The notes beneath the pieces are model-generated. The model had not been told where the DNA came from. It saw nothing but the letters and a program-made list of their open reading frames with translations, and searched no databases. A stretch of 6,579 nucleotides of DNA, from NCBI GenBank assembly GCA_003510345.1, contig DOMW01000035.1:1-6579 (forward strand). The letters are read 5' to 3'. The stretch comes from Clostridiales bacterium (GTDB lineage Bacteria; Bacillota; Clostridia; Christensenellales; Christensenellaceae). Both the position numbers and the translations under genes were made by a program. This document shows, piece after piece, positions 1 to 5,949 of the stretch. How positions within the stretch are numbered: the first letter of the stretch is position 1; every line of letters starts with the position of its first letter.

Positions 1-106
1 CTCCTTGACCACATAGGAATACCTCAAAGCAAACGTAAGGTATTTGCACAATATAAATACGGGTTCGTATTTAGGCGGACATACCTAGCCAGAAAAAGAT
101 TTCCCC
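1..106. other. Non-coding AT-rich stretch downstream of glmS
   Basis: No convincing reading frame, tRNA or canonical terminator is visible between the glmS stop and the window edge. The stretch is more AT-rich than the flanking gene. It holds a perfect inverted repeat (54-73) and a second, looser pair, AATACCT at 18-24 and AGGTATT at 38-44. A further ATACCT occurs at 81-86. The only T-run directly after glmS on its own strand (about 93-97) follows at best a 4-bp stem, so it does not make a good terminator. The neighbouring gene to the left lies outside the window. Confidence 0.6.
54..73. repeat. Perfect 8-bp inverted repeat, 4-nt loop
   Basis: TAAATACG (54-61) and CGTATTTA (66-73) are exact reverse complements around the loop GGTT. 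It lies 34 bp past the glmS stop on the transcribed strand. The stem is mostly A-T and no T-run follows it on either strand, so as a Rho-independent terminator it would be weak. It could equally be a protein-binding operator for a gene to the left or an mRNA 3'-end stabiliser. The repeat itself is seen directly; any function is inference. Confidence 0.5.
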
Positions 107-1936
107 CTACTCCACCGTCACGCTTTTTGCCAGGTTCCGTGGTTTATCCACATCGCAGCCCTTTTGTACCGACATGTAATAAGCAAACACCTGCATGGGC
201 ACGATCGCGGATATAGGCGCAATAAAATCGACCGTATCCGGCACAGCCACCACCTCGTCCGCAAAATCCGCGACCCTTTCAATGAACCGTTCCTGCGTCA
301 CCACTAAAACTTTCGCGCCGCGCGTCGTCACTTCCTTCACGTTGCTCACGCACTTTTCAAAAAGCTCCTCCTGTGTCAGCACCGCCACCACCAGCGTACC
401 CTTCTCTATGAGCGCGATCGTGCCGTGTTTCAGCTCGCCCGCCGCATAAGCCTCCGAATGGATGTAGCTGATCTCTTTCAATTTAAGAGAGCCTTCCATC
501 GCAAGCGCATAGTCCAGCCCGCGCCCGATATAGAACACGCTGTGCTCCATAAAATGCTCTGACGCGTATTTTTGCAGCGCGCCCTTTTTTTGCAGCACCG
601 TTTCCACATGCCCGGGCGCCTTTTGCAGTTCGCTCACATAAGACGCGTATTCTTCTCCGTTTATCCGCCCCTTTACATACGCCAGCTTGACCGCAAAAAG
701 ATACAGTGTCATGAGCTGCGTCGTGTATGCTTTGGTGGAAGCCACAGCAATCTCCGGTCCCGCGCGCGTGTAAAGCACCGCGTCCGCCTCCCGCGCGATC
801 GTAGAGCCCACTACATTACAGATAGCCAGCACAAACGCCCCTCTTTGCTTTGCTTCCCGAAGCGCCGCGATCGTATCCGCAGTCTCGCCGCTCTGGCTCA
901 CCACGACCACAAACGTTTCCCCGTCCAGTATCGGGTTTTTATACCGGAATTCGGAAGCGATCTCCACCTCCACCGGCACACGCGCATACCGCTCTATAAT
1001 ATACTTGCCGACGCACGACGCGTGGTACGCCGTACCGCACGCCACAATCGTTATCTTGCCGAGGCCTTTTAGCCGTTCATTCGAAAGGTCTATCTCGTCA
1101 AAACTAACGCCGCCGTCCTTGATACGCGGGTTTGCCGTCTCCATGAGCGCGCGCGGTTGTTCCTCTATCTCCTTGATCATGAAATGCTCATACCCGGCTT
1201 TTTCCGCCTGCGCGATATCCCAATCCACATGAAACGGCTCGCGCTTAACGCGGTTTAAATACTGGTCGAAAAGCCGCACTTTGTCTTTTGTAATCACGGC
1301 AATTTCCTTGTCCTCAAGGAAATACACGTCTTTTGTATACTCCAGCAACGCCGGGATATCCGAAGCGATCAGGTTTTCCCCGTTCCCGATTCCCACCACA
1401 AGCGGGCTGTCCTTCCTCACCGCCACGATCTCGTCCGGGTCGTCTTTGCAAATCACCCCCAGCGCGTAGCTCCCCTCCAGCATACTGATTGCCTTTAGCA
1501 CCGCCTGTTTCAAGTCGCCGTCAAGAAAATGACGGATCAGGTGCACGATCACTTCCGTATCCGTCTCCGAGGCGAACGTAACGCCCTTTGCGGAAAGCCA
1601 CTGCCTGAGCGCCATATAGTTTTCTATGATCCCGTTGTGTACGATCGCCACGTCGCCCGCCGTGCTGGTATGCGGATGGGAATTCACATAATTCGGCTCG
1701 CCGTGCGTCGCCCAGCGCGTGTGCCCGATCCCAACGGTAGCGGCGGCGTCCGTCTCCGCTATCAGTTTTTCCAGCTCTTTCAGCTTGCCTTTTTCTTTTA
1801 TGATGCTGATGTTTCCATCCGCGTCCTGCCACGCCACGCCCGCGCTGTCATACCCCCTGTATTCCAGCTTTTTAAGCCCGCCTGTCAGTACGCCGATCGC
1901 GTCCTTTTCGCCTACATATCCCACAATTCCGCACAT
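107..1936 (-). CDS. glmS: Glutamine--fructose-6-phosphate aminotransferase (isomerizing), GlmS
   Basis: This cytoplasmic enzyme converts fructose-6-phosphate and glutamine to glucosamine-6-phosphate and glutamate, the committed step to UDP-GlcNAc and hence peptidoglycan. The 609 residues match the usual family length. An N-terminal class II glutamine amidotransferase domain (about 1-220) begins MCGIVGYVG, with Cys2 as the nucleophile exposed after Met removal. RWATHG (74-79), HNGIIEN (100-106) and Asp126 form the glutamine site. Two SIS sugar-isomerase domains follow: one with CGTAYHA (300-306) and SQSGET (347-352), the other with the HSEAYAAGELKHG stretch (493-505). The C-terminus LAKSVTVE carries the Lys that forms the Schiff base with the sugar. 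The ATG is fixed because Cys2 must follow it. It lies 35 bp after glmM and is probably the last gene of the trxB-glmM-glmS operon. The upstream gap has no space for a glmS ribozyme. The assignment is secure. Confidence 0.98.
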   Translation of the reverse strand: MCGIVGYVGEKDAIGVLTGGLKKLEYRGYDSAGVAWQDADGNISIIKEKGKLKELEKLIAETDAAATVGIGHTRWATHGEPNYVNSHPHTSTAGDVAIVHNGIIENYMALRQWLSAKGVTFASETDTEVIVHLIRHFLDGDLKQAVLKAISMLEGSYALGVICKDDPDEIVAVRKDSPLVVGIGNGENLIASDIPALLEYTKDVYFLEDKEIAVITKDKVRLFDQYLNRVKREPFHVDWDIAQAEKAGYEHFMIKEIEEQPRALMETANPRIKDGGVSFDEIDLSNERLKGLGKITIVACGTAYHASCVGKYIIERYARVPVEVEIASEFRYKNPILDGETFVVVVSQSGETADTIAALREAKQRGAFVLAICNVVGSTIAREADAVLYTRAGPEIAVASTKAYTTQLMTLYLFAVKLAYVKGRINGEEYASYVSELQKAPGHVETVLQKKGALQKYASEHFMEHSVFYIGRGLDYALAMEGSLKLKEISYIHSEAYAAGELKHGTIALIEKGTLVVAVLTQEELFEKCVSNVKEVTTRGAKVLVVTQERFIERVADFADEVVAVPDTVDFIAPISAIVPMQVFAYYMSVQKGCDVDKPRNLAKSVTVE

Positions 1937-1940
1937 ATTG

Positions 1941-1953
1941 CCACCTTGCCTCC
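1941..1953 (-). promoter_or_regulatory. Ribosome binding site region of glmS
   Basis: Two possible Shine-Dalgarno cores are seen on the minus strand. AAGGTGG (1941-1947) lies 4 nt before the ATG and has one mismatch to AAGGAGG. GGAGG (1949-1953) is a perfect core but 12 nt away. One is rather close and the other rather far, so which is used cannot be decided by eye. The start codon itself is set by the obligatory Cys2. Confidence 0.6.
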
Positions 1954-1971
1954 AAACTGCCGTTGTTCCGA

Positions 1972-3318
1972 TTATTTGAGCCGCTGCTCCACCAACCTGG
2001 CTATTTTCACAGCCTGCTTTGTGATCACCGCCTTGTCCTTACCCTCGATCATCACCCGCACAAGCGGTTCCGTACCCGATGTGCGTATGAGCACGCGCCC
2101 CTTGCCGTCAAATTCCCGCTCCAGCTCCTTGACCTCTTTCTGGATCACCTCGTCGTCCATATATCCGTATTTCTTATCCTCCGAAACGCGCGCGTTCACC
2201 AGCACCTGCGGGTATATCTCAATATTCCGCACCAGCCGGGAAAGCGCCTTTTCCTCCCGCTTCATCACGCGCAGAAGGTGCACGCCCGAGAGTATGCCGT
2301 CGCCCGTCGTGTTGTCGTCCAAAAATATTACATGGCCGGATTGTTCCCCTCCCATGTTGTATCCGCCTTCCAGCATCTTTTCCAGCACATAGCGGTCTCC
2401 CACATCTGTGCGCAGCATCTCCACGCCGTTCTTTTTGAGCGTCGCCTCTACGCCCATGTTGCTCATCACGGTAGCGACCAGCGTATCCCGGTTGAGCAGC
2501 CCCCGCTTCTTCCTGTCCAGCGCGCATACCGCCATGATTTTGTCGCCGTCCACAATAATGCCATGCTCGTCTACCGCGATCAGCCTGTCCGCATCCCCAT
2601 CGAACGCCAGCCCCACATCCGCGCCGAGCTCAGAAACAAGGCGCGCGAGCTGGTCCGGGTGGGTGGAGCCGCAATGGTCGTTTATGTTGTTGCCGTCCGG
2701 CATATTGTAATAGGGCAGCACCTCCGCCCCCAGAAGCTTAAACACCCAGGGCGCCACTTCGCTTGCCGCGCCGTTCGCGCAGTCCAGCACTACCTTCAGC
2801 CCGTCAAGGTTGCCCTCCGCCACGCTCACAATATAATCGATATACTCCTGCGCCGCTTTTTTCATGCGGATGCGCCGCCCCACACTGATACCCGTCGGCA
2901 TAGGCACATCCGCGCAGTTGTTATTGATGATCTTTTCTATCCTGTCTTCTATTTCATCCGCCAGCTTATACCCGCTGGAATTAAAGAATTTAATCCCATT
3001 GTATTCCACTGTGTTGTGCGACGCGGAAATCATGACCCCTGCGTCATACCCCATCAGTTTGGTCAGGTAAGCCACCGCCGACGTGGGCAGCGTGCACGCG
3101 ACCACAGCCTCCGCCCCCACCGAGCAGATACCCGCCACCATCGCGCTTTCCAGCATATCACCCGAAACACGCGTATCCTTTGCAATCAATATTTTCGCGC
3201 TGTGTATCTCATCTGTCAGGCAAAACGCGCCCGCACGCCCCAAATTATATGCCAGCGTAGCCGTCAGTTTTTCATTTGCGACGCCCCGCACCCCGTCCGT
3301 TCCAAATAGTCTTGTCAT
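1972..3318 (-). CDS. glmM: Phosphoglucosamine mutase, GlmM
   Basis: GlmM interconverts glucosamine-6-phosphate and glucosamine-1-phosphate, directly after GlmS in UDP-GlcNAc synthesis. It belongs to the alpha-D-phosphohexomutase superfamily and acts in the cytoplasm. The 448 residues are the normal length. It opens with the family signature LFGTDGVRG (4-12). The catalytic phosphoserine loop ISASHN (97-102) places the active serine at Ser100. The Mg-binding loop DGDADR (240-245) follows, then the sugar-binding GEQSGH (324-329) and the C-terminal phosphate-binding RTSGTEP (412-418). The ATG is supported by AGAGG at 3325-3329, 6 nt upstream. That site lies in the 11-bp gap right after the trxB stop, so translational coupling to trxB is likely. 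GlmM must be phosphorylated on the active serine to work. No truncation or missing key residue is seen. Confidence 0.98.
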   Translation of the reverse strand: MTRLFGTDGVRGVANEKLTATLAYNLGRAGAFCLTDEIHSAKILIAKDTRVSGDMLESAMVAGICSVGAEAVVACTLPTSAVAYLTKLMGYDAGVMISASHNTVEYNGIKFFNSSGYKLADEIEDRIEKIINNNCADVPMPTGISVGRRIRMKKAAQEYIDYIVSVAEGNLDGLKVVLDCANGAASEVAPWVFKLLGAEVLPYYNMPDGNNINDHCGSTHPDQLARLVSELGADVGLAFDGDADRLIAVDEHGIIVDGDKIMAVCALDRKKRGLLNRDTLVATVMSNMGVEATLKKNGVEMLRTDVGDRYVLEKMLEGGYNMGGEQSGHVIFLDDNTTGDGILSGVHLLRVMKREEKALSRLVRNIEIYPQVLVNARVSEDKKYGYMDDEVIQKEVKELEREFDGKGRVLIRTSGTEPLVRVMIEGKDKAVITKQAVKIARLVEQRLK

Positions 3319-3329
3319 AGAAGTCCTCT

Positions 3330-4253
3330 CTACTTACCCCTCTCCGGGTACCCAATCAAATATTCCTCGGCTTGCGTAGCCGCCACTGCGCCGTCACTTG
3401 CCGCCGTCACGACCTGCCGCAGCCGTTTCGTGCGGATATCCCCCGCGGCAAAGACACCCTCCACCGATGTTTGGCAATCCGCCTCCGCTATGATATAGCC
3501 CGCTTTGTCTAGCGGCACTTGCCCTGCTATTAAATCTGTCTTTGGCACCTGCCCAACCGCCACAAACACGCCCGATACGGGAATCTCCTTTTTGCCGCCG
3601 CCCGCCGCCTCAAGCACAACCTTTTGCACGGCAAACTCACCCGTGATTTCTTTTGCGACATGCGCCAGCACAAACTCTATATTGGCAGTCTTTTGCGCCT
3701 GCTTCACCAAAGCGTCCTGCGCGCGGAACCGTTCCCTGCGATGCACCAAATATACTTTTTTACACAGCCGGGCAAGGTAGAGCGCGTCGCCCACCGCCGT
3801 GTTACCGCCGCCTATAACCGCCACGTCTTTATCCCGGAACAGCGCGCCGTCGCAAGTAGCGCAATACGAAACGCCCGCACCGGCAAACTCCGACTCGCCG
3901 GTTATACCCAAAAGGCGCGGCTTTGCGCCCATCGCGAGTATCACCGTTTTCGCTTCATACGTTCCTTTGGAAGTCTCCGCTTTTTTCACGTCACCCAAAA
4001 GCTTTAGTTCTTTCACTGTTTCCAGCTTCACTTCCGCGCCCGTCCGCTTCACCTGCTCCAGCATATCCATCGCAAGATCCGCGCCCGAAACGCCCTGCTT
4101 CAGCCCAGGGTAGTTTTCTATAATGGGCGTATTCACGATTTGCCCGCCCGCGAAAGCGCTCTCCAGCAGCAACGTTTTAAGGCCCGCGCGCGCCGCGTAA
4201 ATCGCGGCTGTCATGCCTGCGGGGCCGCCTCCTATAATCAGCACATCAACCAT
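3330..4253 (-). CDS. trxB: Thioredoxin reductase, TrxB
   Basis: TrxB is a cytoplasmic flavoenzyme that passes electrons from NADPH through FAD and a redox-active disulfide to thioredoxin. At 307 residues it is the low-molecular-weight bacterial type. Seen in order: the FAD-binding GGGPAG (8-13), a GGQI motif (36-39) typical of the family, the active-site CATC (131-134), the NADPH-binding GGGNTA (148-153) with HRRERFRA (171-178), and the C-terminal FAD motif VFAAGDIR (267-274). HRRERFRA is the usual NADPH 2'-phosphate-binding loop, which argues against a ferredoxin-dependent type. The ATG is preceded by GGAAGG (4262-4267) with an 8-nt spacer. It is the first gene of the operon and sits behind a good promoter. 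No thioredoxin gene (trxA) is adjacent in this window, which is common. The assignment is secure apart from possible use of an alternative disulfide partner. Confidence 0.96.
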   Translation of the reverse strand: MVDVLIIGGGPAGMTAAIYAARAGLKTLLLESAFAGGQIVNTPIIENYPGLKQGVSGADLAMDMLEQVKRTGAEVKLETVKELKLLGDVKKAETSKGTYEAKTVILAMGAKPRLLGITGESEFAGAGVSYCATCDGALFRDKDVAVIGGGNTAVGDALYLARLCKKVYLVHRRERFRAQDALVKQAQKTANIEFVLAHVAKEITGEFAVQKVVLEAAGGGKKEIPVSGVFVAVGQVPKTDLIAGQVPLDKAGYIIAEADCQTSVEGVFAAGDIRTKRLRQVVTAASDGAVAATQAEEYLIGYPERGK

Positions 4254-4283
4254 TGTTCCGACCTTCCTTTTTTTCTATCGTAT

Positions 4284-4312
4284 AGCATACCACATCCGCC
4301 TGCATATTTCAA
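4284..4312 (-). promoter_or_regulatory. Sigma-A-type promoter of the trxB-glmM-glmS operon
   Basis: Read on the minus strand, TTGAAA (4307-4312, five of six matches to the -35 consensus) is followed by exactly 17 bp and then TATGCT (4284-4289, four of six). TG stands one base before the -10, giving an extended -10. Transcription would start near 4277, leaving a leader of only about 24 nt that carries the trxB ribosome binding site. Such a short leader leaves no room for a riboswitch or attenuator. The promoter is inferred from sequence alone. Confidence 0.7.
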
Positions 4313-4432
4313 AAACTTCTCTCGCTGGGTTTGTCTCTTCCAGTTTAGCAAGCATTTCATACTATACAGCCTACTATTTGTTCCTGGAGATGAAAACAAT
4401 TTTCTCTTTTATTTTCCCTCTCTATCGTTTAC

Positions 4433-4438
4433 TATAAA
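4433..4438 (+). promoter_or_regulatory. Possible -10 element for the TraX-family gene
   Basis: TATAAA matches five of six positions of the -10 consensus and lies 54 bp before the start codon, inside an AT-rich, pyrimidine-rich stretch (about 4391-4445). No good -35 is found at 16-18 bp spacing. TATACA at 4363-4368 is a poorer alternative, also without a -35. This is a weak call made because the gene is divergent from its left neighbour and needs its own promoter in the 239-bp gap. Confidence 0.25.
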
Positions 4439-4492
4439 CATAAAAACAGTATCAACAACAATCGGGGCAGCCCCCCGCATGGAGAAACCCAC

Positions 4493-5266
4493 ATGAACCA
4501 ATCGTTCGCCGCGCCGCGCACGTCCGGCGGCCTTTCCGCAAACGCGCTCAAATTGATCGCCATTTTAGCCATGCTTGTCGATCACATCGCGGCGGGGCTG
4601 CTGCCTGCGGGCGAGCCGCTCACGCTTTTTATGCGGTTTATCGGCCGTATCACCGGCCCCATCATGTTTTACTTCATCGCCGAAGGCTACAGCCATACAC
4701 GGAACGTAAACAGCTATACGCTGCGCATGGCGCTTTTCGCGCTTGTGAGCTACATCCCCTACATTTATTATTTCCAAAAGGGGCTGCCGGGGGCGGATAA
4801 TTTCTACCATTTCGACGTCATCTTCACGCTGCTGCTCGGACTGCTTGCGATCCGCGCCCGCAATGAAATAAGAAACCCCGTCTTAAAGTGGTGCGCCATC
4901 GCTGTACTGCTGCTACTTTCCACCACAAGTGACTGGTCGTATATGGGTATCATCTGTATTTTACTGTTCGATTACTTTCGCGGCGATTTTAAAAAACAGG
5001 CTTTTGCCTATTCCATAGCCACGCTTATCTACATCCTTCCGAGCGTACTTTCACCCATGCGCACGCTCATCACCGGCGGCGGGTTCGACGTTCTCCTCCT
5101 TGCGCAAAGTAGTTACCGCCTGGGTATGTTCCTGCCACTCGCGCTGCTTTACCACTATAACGGCCGCATAGGCAAGGGCGGCGCATTCGCAAAATGGGGT
5201 TTCTACATCTTTTACCCCGCGCACCTCGTACTGCTCGCGCTCATCCGGCAGTTCATTGTTTCGTAG
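4493..5266 (+). CDS. TraX-family integral membrane protein (putative acetyltransferase)
   Basis: This 257-residue, very hydrophobic protein fits the TraX family. The family's F-plasmid founder acetylates the N-terminus of F pilin at the inner membrane. The substrate of chromosomal Gram-positive members is unknown, so acylation of a cell-surface component is only inferred. Family-like stretches are GLSANALKLIAILAMLVDHI near the N-terminus (13-32), GRITGPIMFYFIAEGY-SHTRN (51-71) and GFYIFYPAHL (236-245). About nine membrane segments are visible, roughly at 16-36, 52-64, 77-93, 106-121, 131-144, 148-162, 167-185, 207-221 and 234-254. Asp30-His31 and the later His residues are candidate active-site residues by analogy with other membrane acyltransferases. 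The ATG has GGAG (4481-4484) 8 nt upstream. The gene is divergent from trxB and its last 14 bp overlap the convergent gene on the other strand. No conjugation genes are nearby, so the plasmid role should not be transferred. Confidence 0.85.
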   Translation: MNQSFAAPRTSGGLSANALKLIAILAMLVDHIAAGLLPAGEPLTLFMRFIGRITGPIMFYFIAEGYSHTRNVNSYTLRMALFALVSYIPYIYYFQKGLPGADNFYHFDVIFTLLLGLLAIRARNEIRNPVLKWCAIAVLLLLSTTSDWSYMGIICILLFDYFRGDFKKQAFAYSIATLIYILPSVLSPMRTLITGGGFDVLLLAQSSYRLGMFLPLALLYHYNGRIGKGGAFAKWGFYIFYPAHLVLLALIRQFIVS

Positions 5267-5879
5267 CCCGCTTCACCGGCAATATCTTCTCAAGGTCAAA
5301 CACCATCGCGTTGGCCGTAAGGTAATCCAGCACATAACACGTTGTGAAATTTCTCTGTGCCATCACTTGTTCCAGGTCCTTTCTCGCGAGGGATAAGAAC
5401 CACGGGAATTGCCGCTTCTTCCGGTCATGCTCCGCCGTCACGAGCAGCAGGTTGGCCGTCTTATACCTGCCCGTTTTAAAATACTCTTTTTCATTTTTCT
5501 CCCACATTTTTGTGACGAGCAGCTTCTTCAGTTCGTCCGCGTTTTCCTCGAAACTTGTGATCAGGCGTATCCTCTCCCCATAGCCCTGCCCATGCAAAAA
5601 CAACAGTTGAAACTGCGCCTCTATCTGCCGGTAGGCGTCCTTGTTCCCAAATATCGTCACAACTTCAAACAGATGCGTCCCCTGTTCGTCACGCATAATG
5701 AAATCACCCGGGTCGTGCGGCTCAATCTTGCGGTATTTCCTGCCCATCTTCTGGAAGCACATCAGCAGATGAAAAAGCTCCACACGCTTTTTGAACCGTT
5801 CCGCCGGTGCGGGCGCGTAATGTTTCGTTACCAGCCGTTCACACTGCCCGGCAATCTTTTTTTCATGGACGATATTCAT
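5253..5879 (-). CDS. Hypothetical protein, not recognised
   Basis: I do not recognise this protein of 208 residues, counted from the ATG at 5877-5879. It is soluble in character, with no signal peptide or membrane segment, and is rich in Lys, Arg and Glu. One stretch, PGDFIM then LFEVVTIF (57-62 and 70-77), has the spacing of the acidic strands of PD-(D/E)XK nuclease folds. However, the position expected to hold the catalytic Lys is Val (Glu72-Val-Val), so a nuclease activity is not supported. A helix with spaced Gln residues (85-92) follows. The frame stays open upstream to a TTG at 5922-5924, but those codons lie inside a terminator hairpin and promoter, so the ATG is preferred. It has only a weak purine-rich GAAAG upstream as a ribosome binding site. 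It is downstream of the sortase gene on the same strand and converges on the TraX-family gene with a 14-bp overlap. Its length and continuous frame support a real gene. Confidence 0.75.
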   Translation of the reverse strand: MNIVHEKKIAGQCERLVTKHYAPAPAERFKKRVELFHLLMCFQKMGRKYRKIEPHDPGDFIMRDEQGTHLFEVVTIFGNKDAYRQIEAQFQLLFLHGQGYGERIRLITSFEENADELKKLLVTKMWEKNEKEYFKTGRYKTANLLLVTAEHDRKKRQFPWFLSLARKDLEQVMAQRNFTTCYVLDYLTANAMVFDLEKILPVKRATKQ

Positions 5880-5888
5880 TTCTTTCAC

Positions 5889-5897
5889 AGTATAACA
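5889..5897 (-). promoter_or_regulatory. Extended -10 promoter of the hypothetical gene
   Basis: On the minus strand TGTTATACT combines the extended -10 TG with TATACT (5889-5894, five of six matches). It begins a few bases after the T-run of the preceding terminator. No recognisable -35 lies 16-18 bp upstream, because that stretch is the terminator stem and loop. Extended -10 promoters can work without a -35. The expected start point near 5882 would leave only about 3 nt before the ATG at 5879, an almost leaderless message. Confidence 0.5.
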
Positions 5898-5898
5898 C

Positions 5899-5932
5899 AA
5901 AAAGGCCCGCCGAAACGCCGACAAGCCTTTTT
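5899..5932 (-). terminator. Rho-independent terminator of the sortase gene
   Basis: As minus-strand RNA the arms AAAAAGGCUUGUCG (5932-5919) and CGGCGGGCCUUUUU (5912-5899) pair over 14 bp, with three G-U wobbles, around the loop GCGUUU. The 3' arm ends in a run of five U. It starts 17 nt after the sortase stop codon. On the plus strand the wobble pairs become C-A mismatches, leaving an interrupted stem. The signal is therefore directional and fits termination of the sortase transcript. Confidence 0.85.
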
Positions 5933-5949
5933 TGTAAATTGTTCAAGTG

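Noticed and set aside
61..73. GGTTCG resembling a tRNA T-loop
   Set aside because: The flanking bases do not form a T-arm or acceptor stem, and no anticodon arm or D-arm can be placed around it.
1529..2392. Open frame of 287 codons on the plus strand across the glmS-glmM junction
   Set aside because: It lies antisense to two confidently identified genes, has low-complexity Ser/Arg-rich composition and shows no family resemblance.
1963..3309. Open frame of 448 codons on the plus strand opposite glmM
   Set aside because: It mirrors glmM almost end to end, its His/Arg-rich product resembles no known protein, and it has no convincing ribosome binding site. GC-biased codons in glmM keep the opposite frame free of stops.
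4390..4437. Possible 15-residue hydrophobic peptide (MKTIFSFIFPLYRLL)
   Set aside because: The GGAG directly abuts the ATG with no usable spacing, the T-rich DNA would encode Phe/Leu by chance, and nothing else supports it.
4493..5266. TraX-family protein as a sign of a conjugative element
   Set aside because: No relaxase, pilin, coupling protein or other transfer gene is present, and chromosomal TraX-like genes are common in Clostridia without conjugation.
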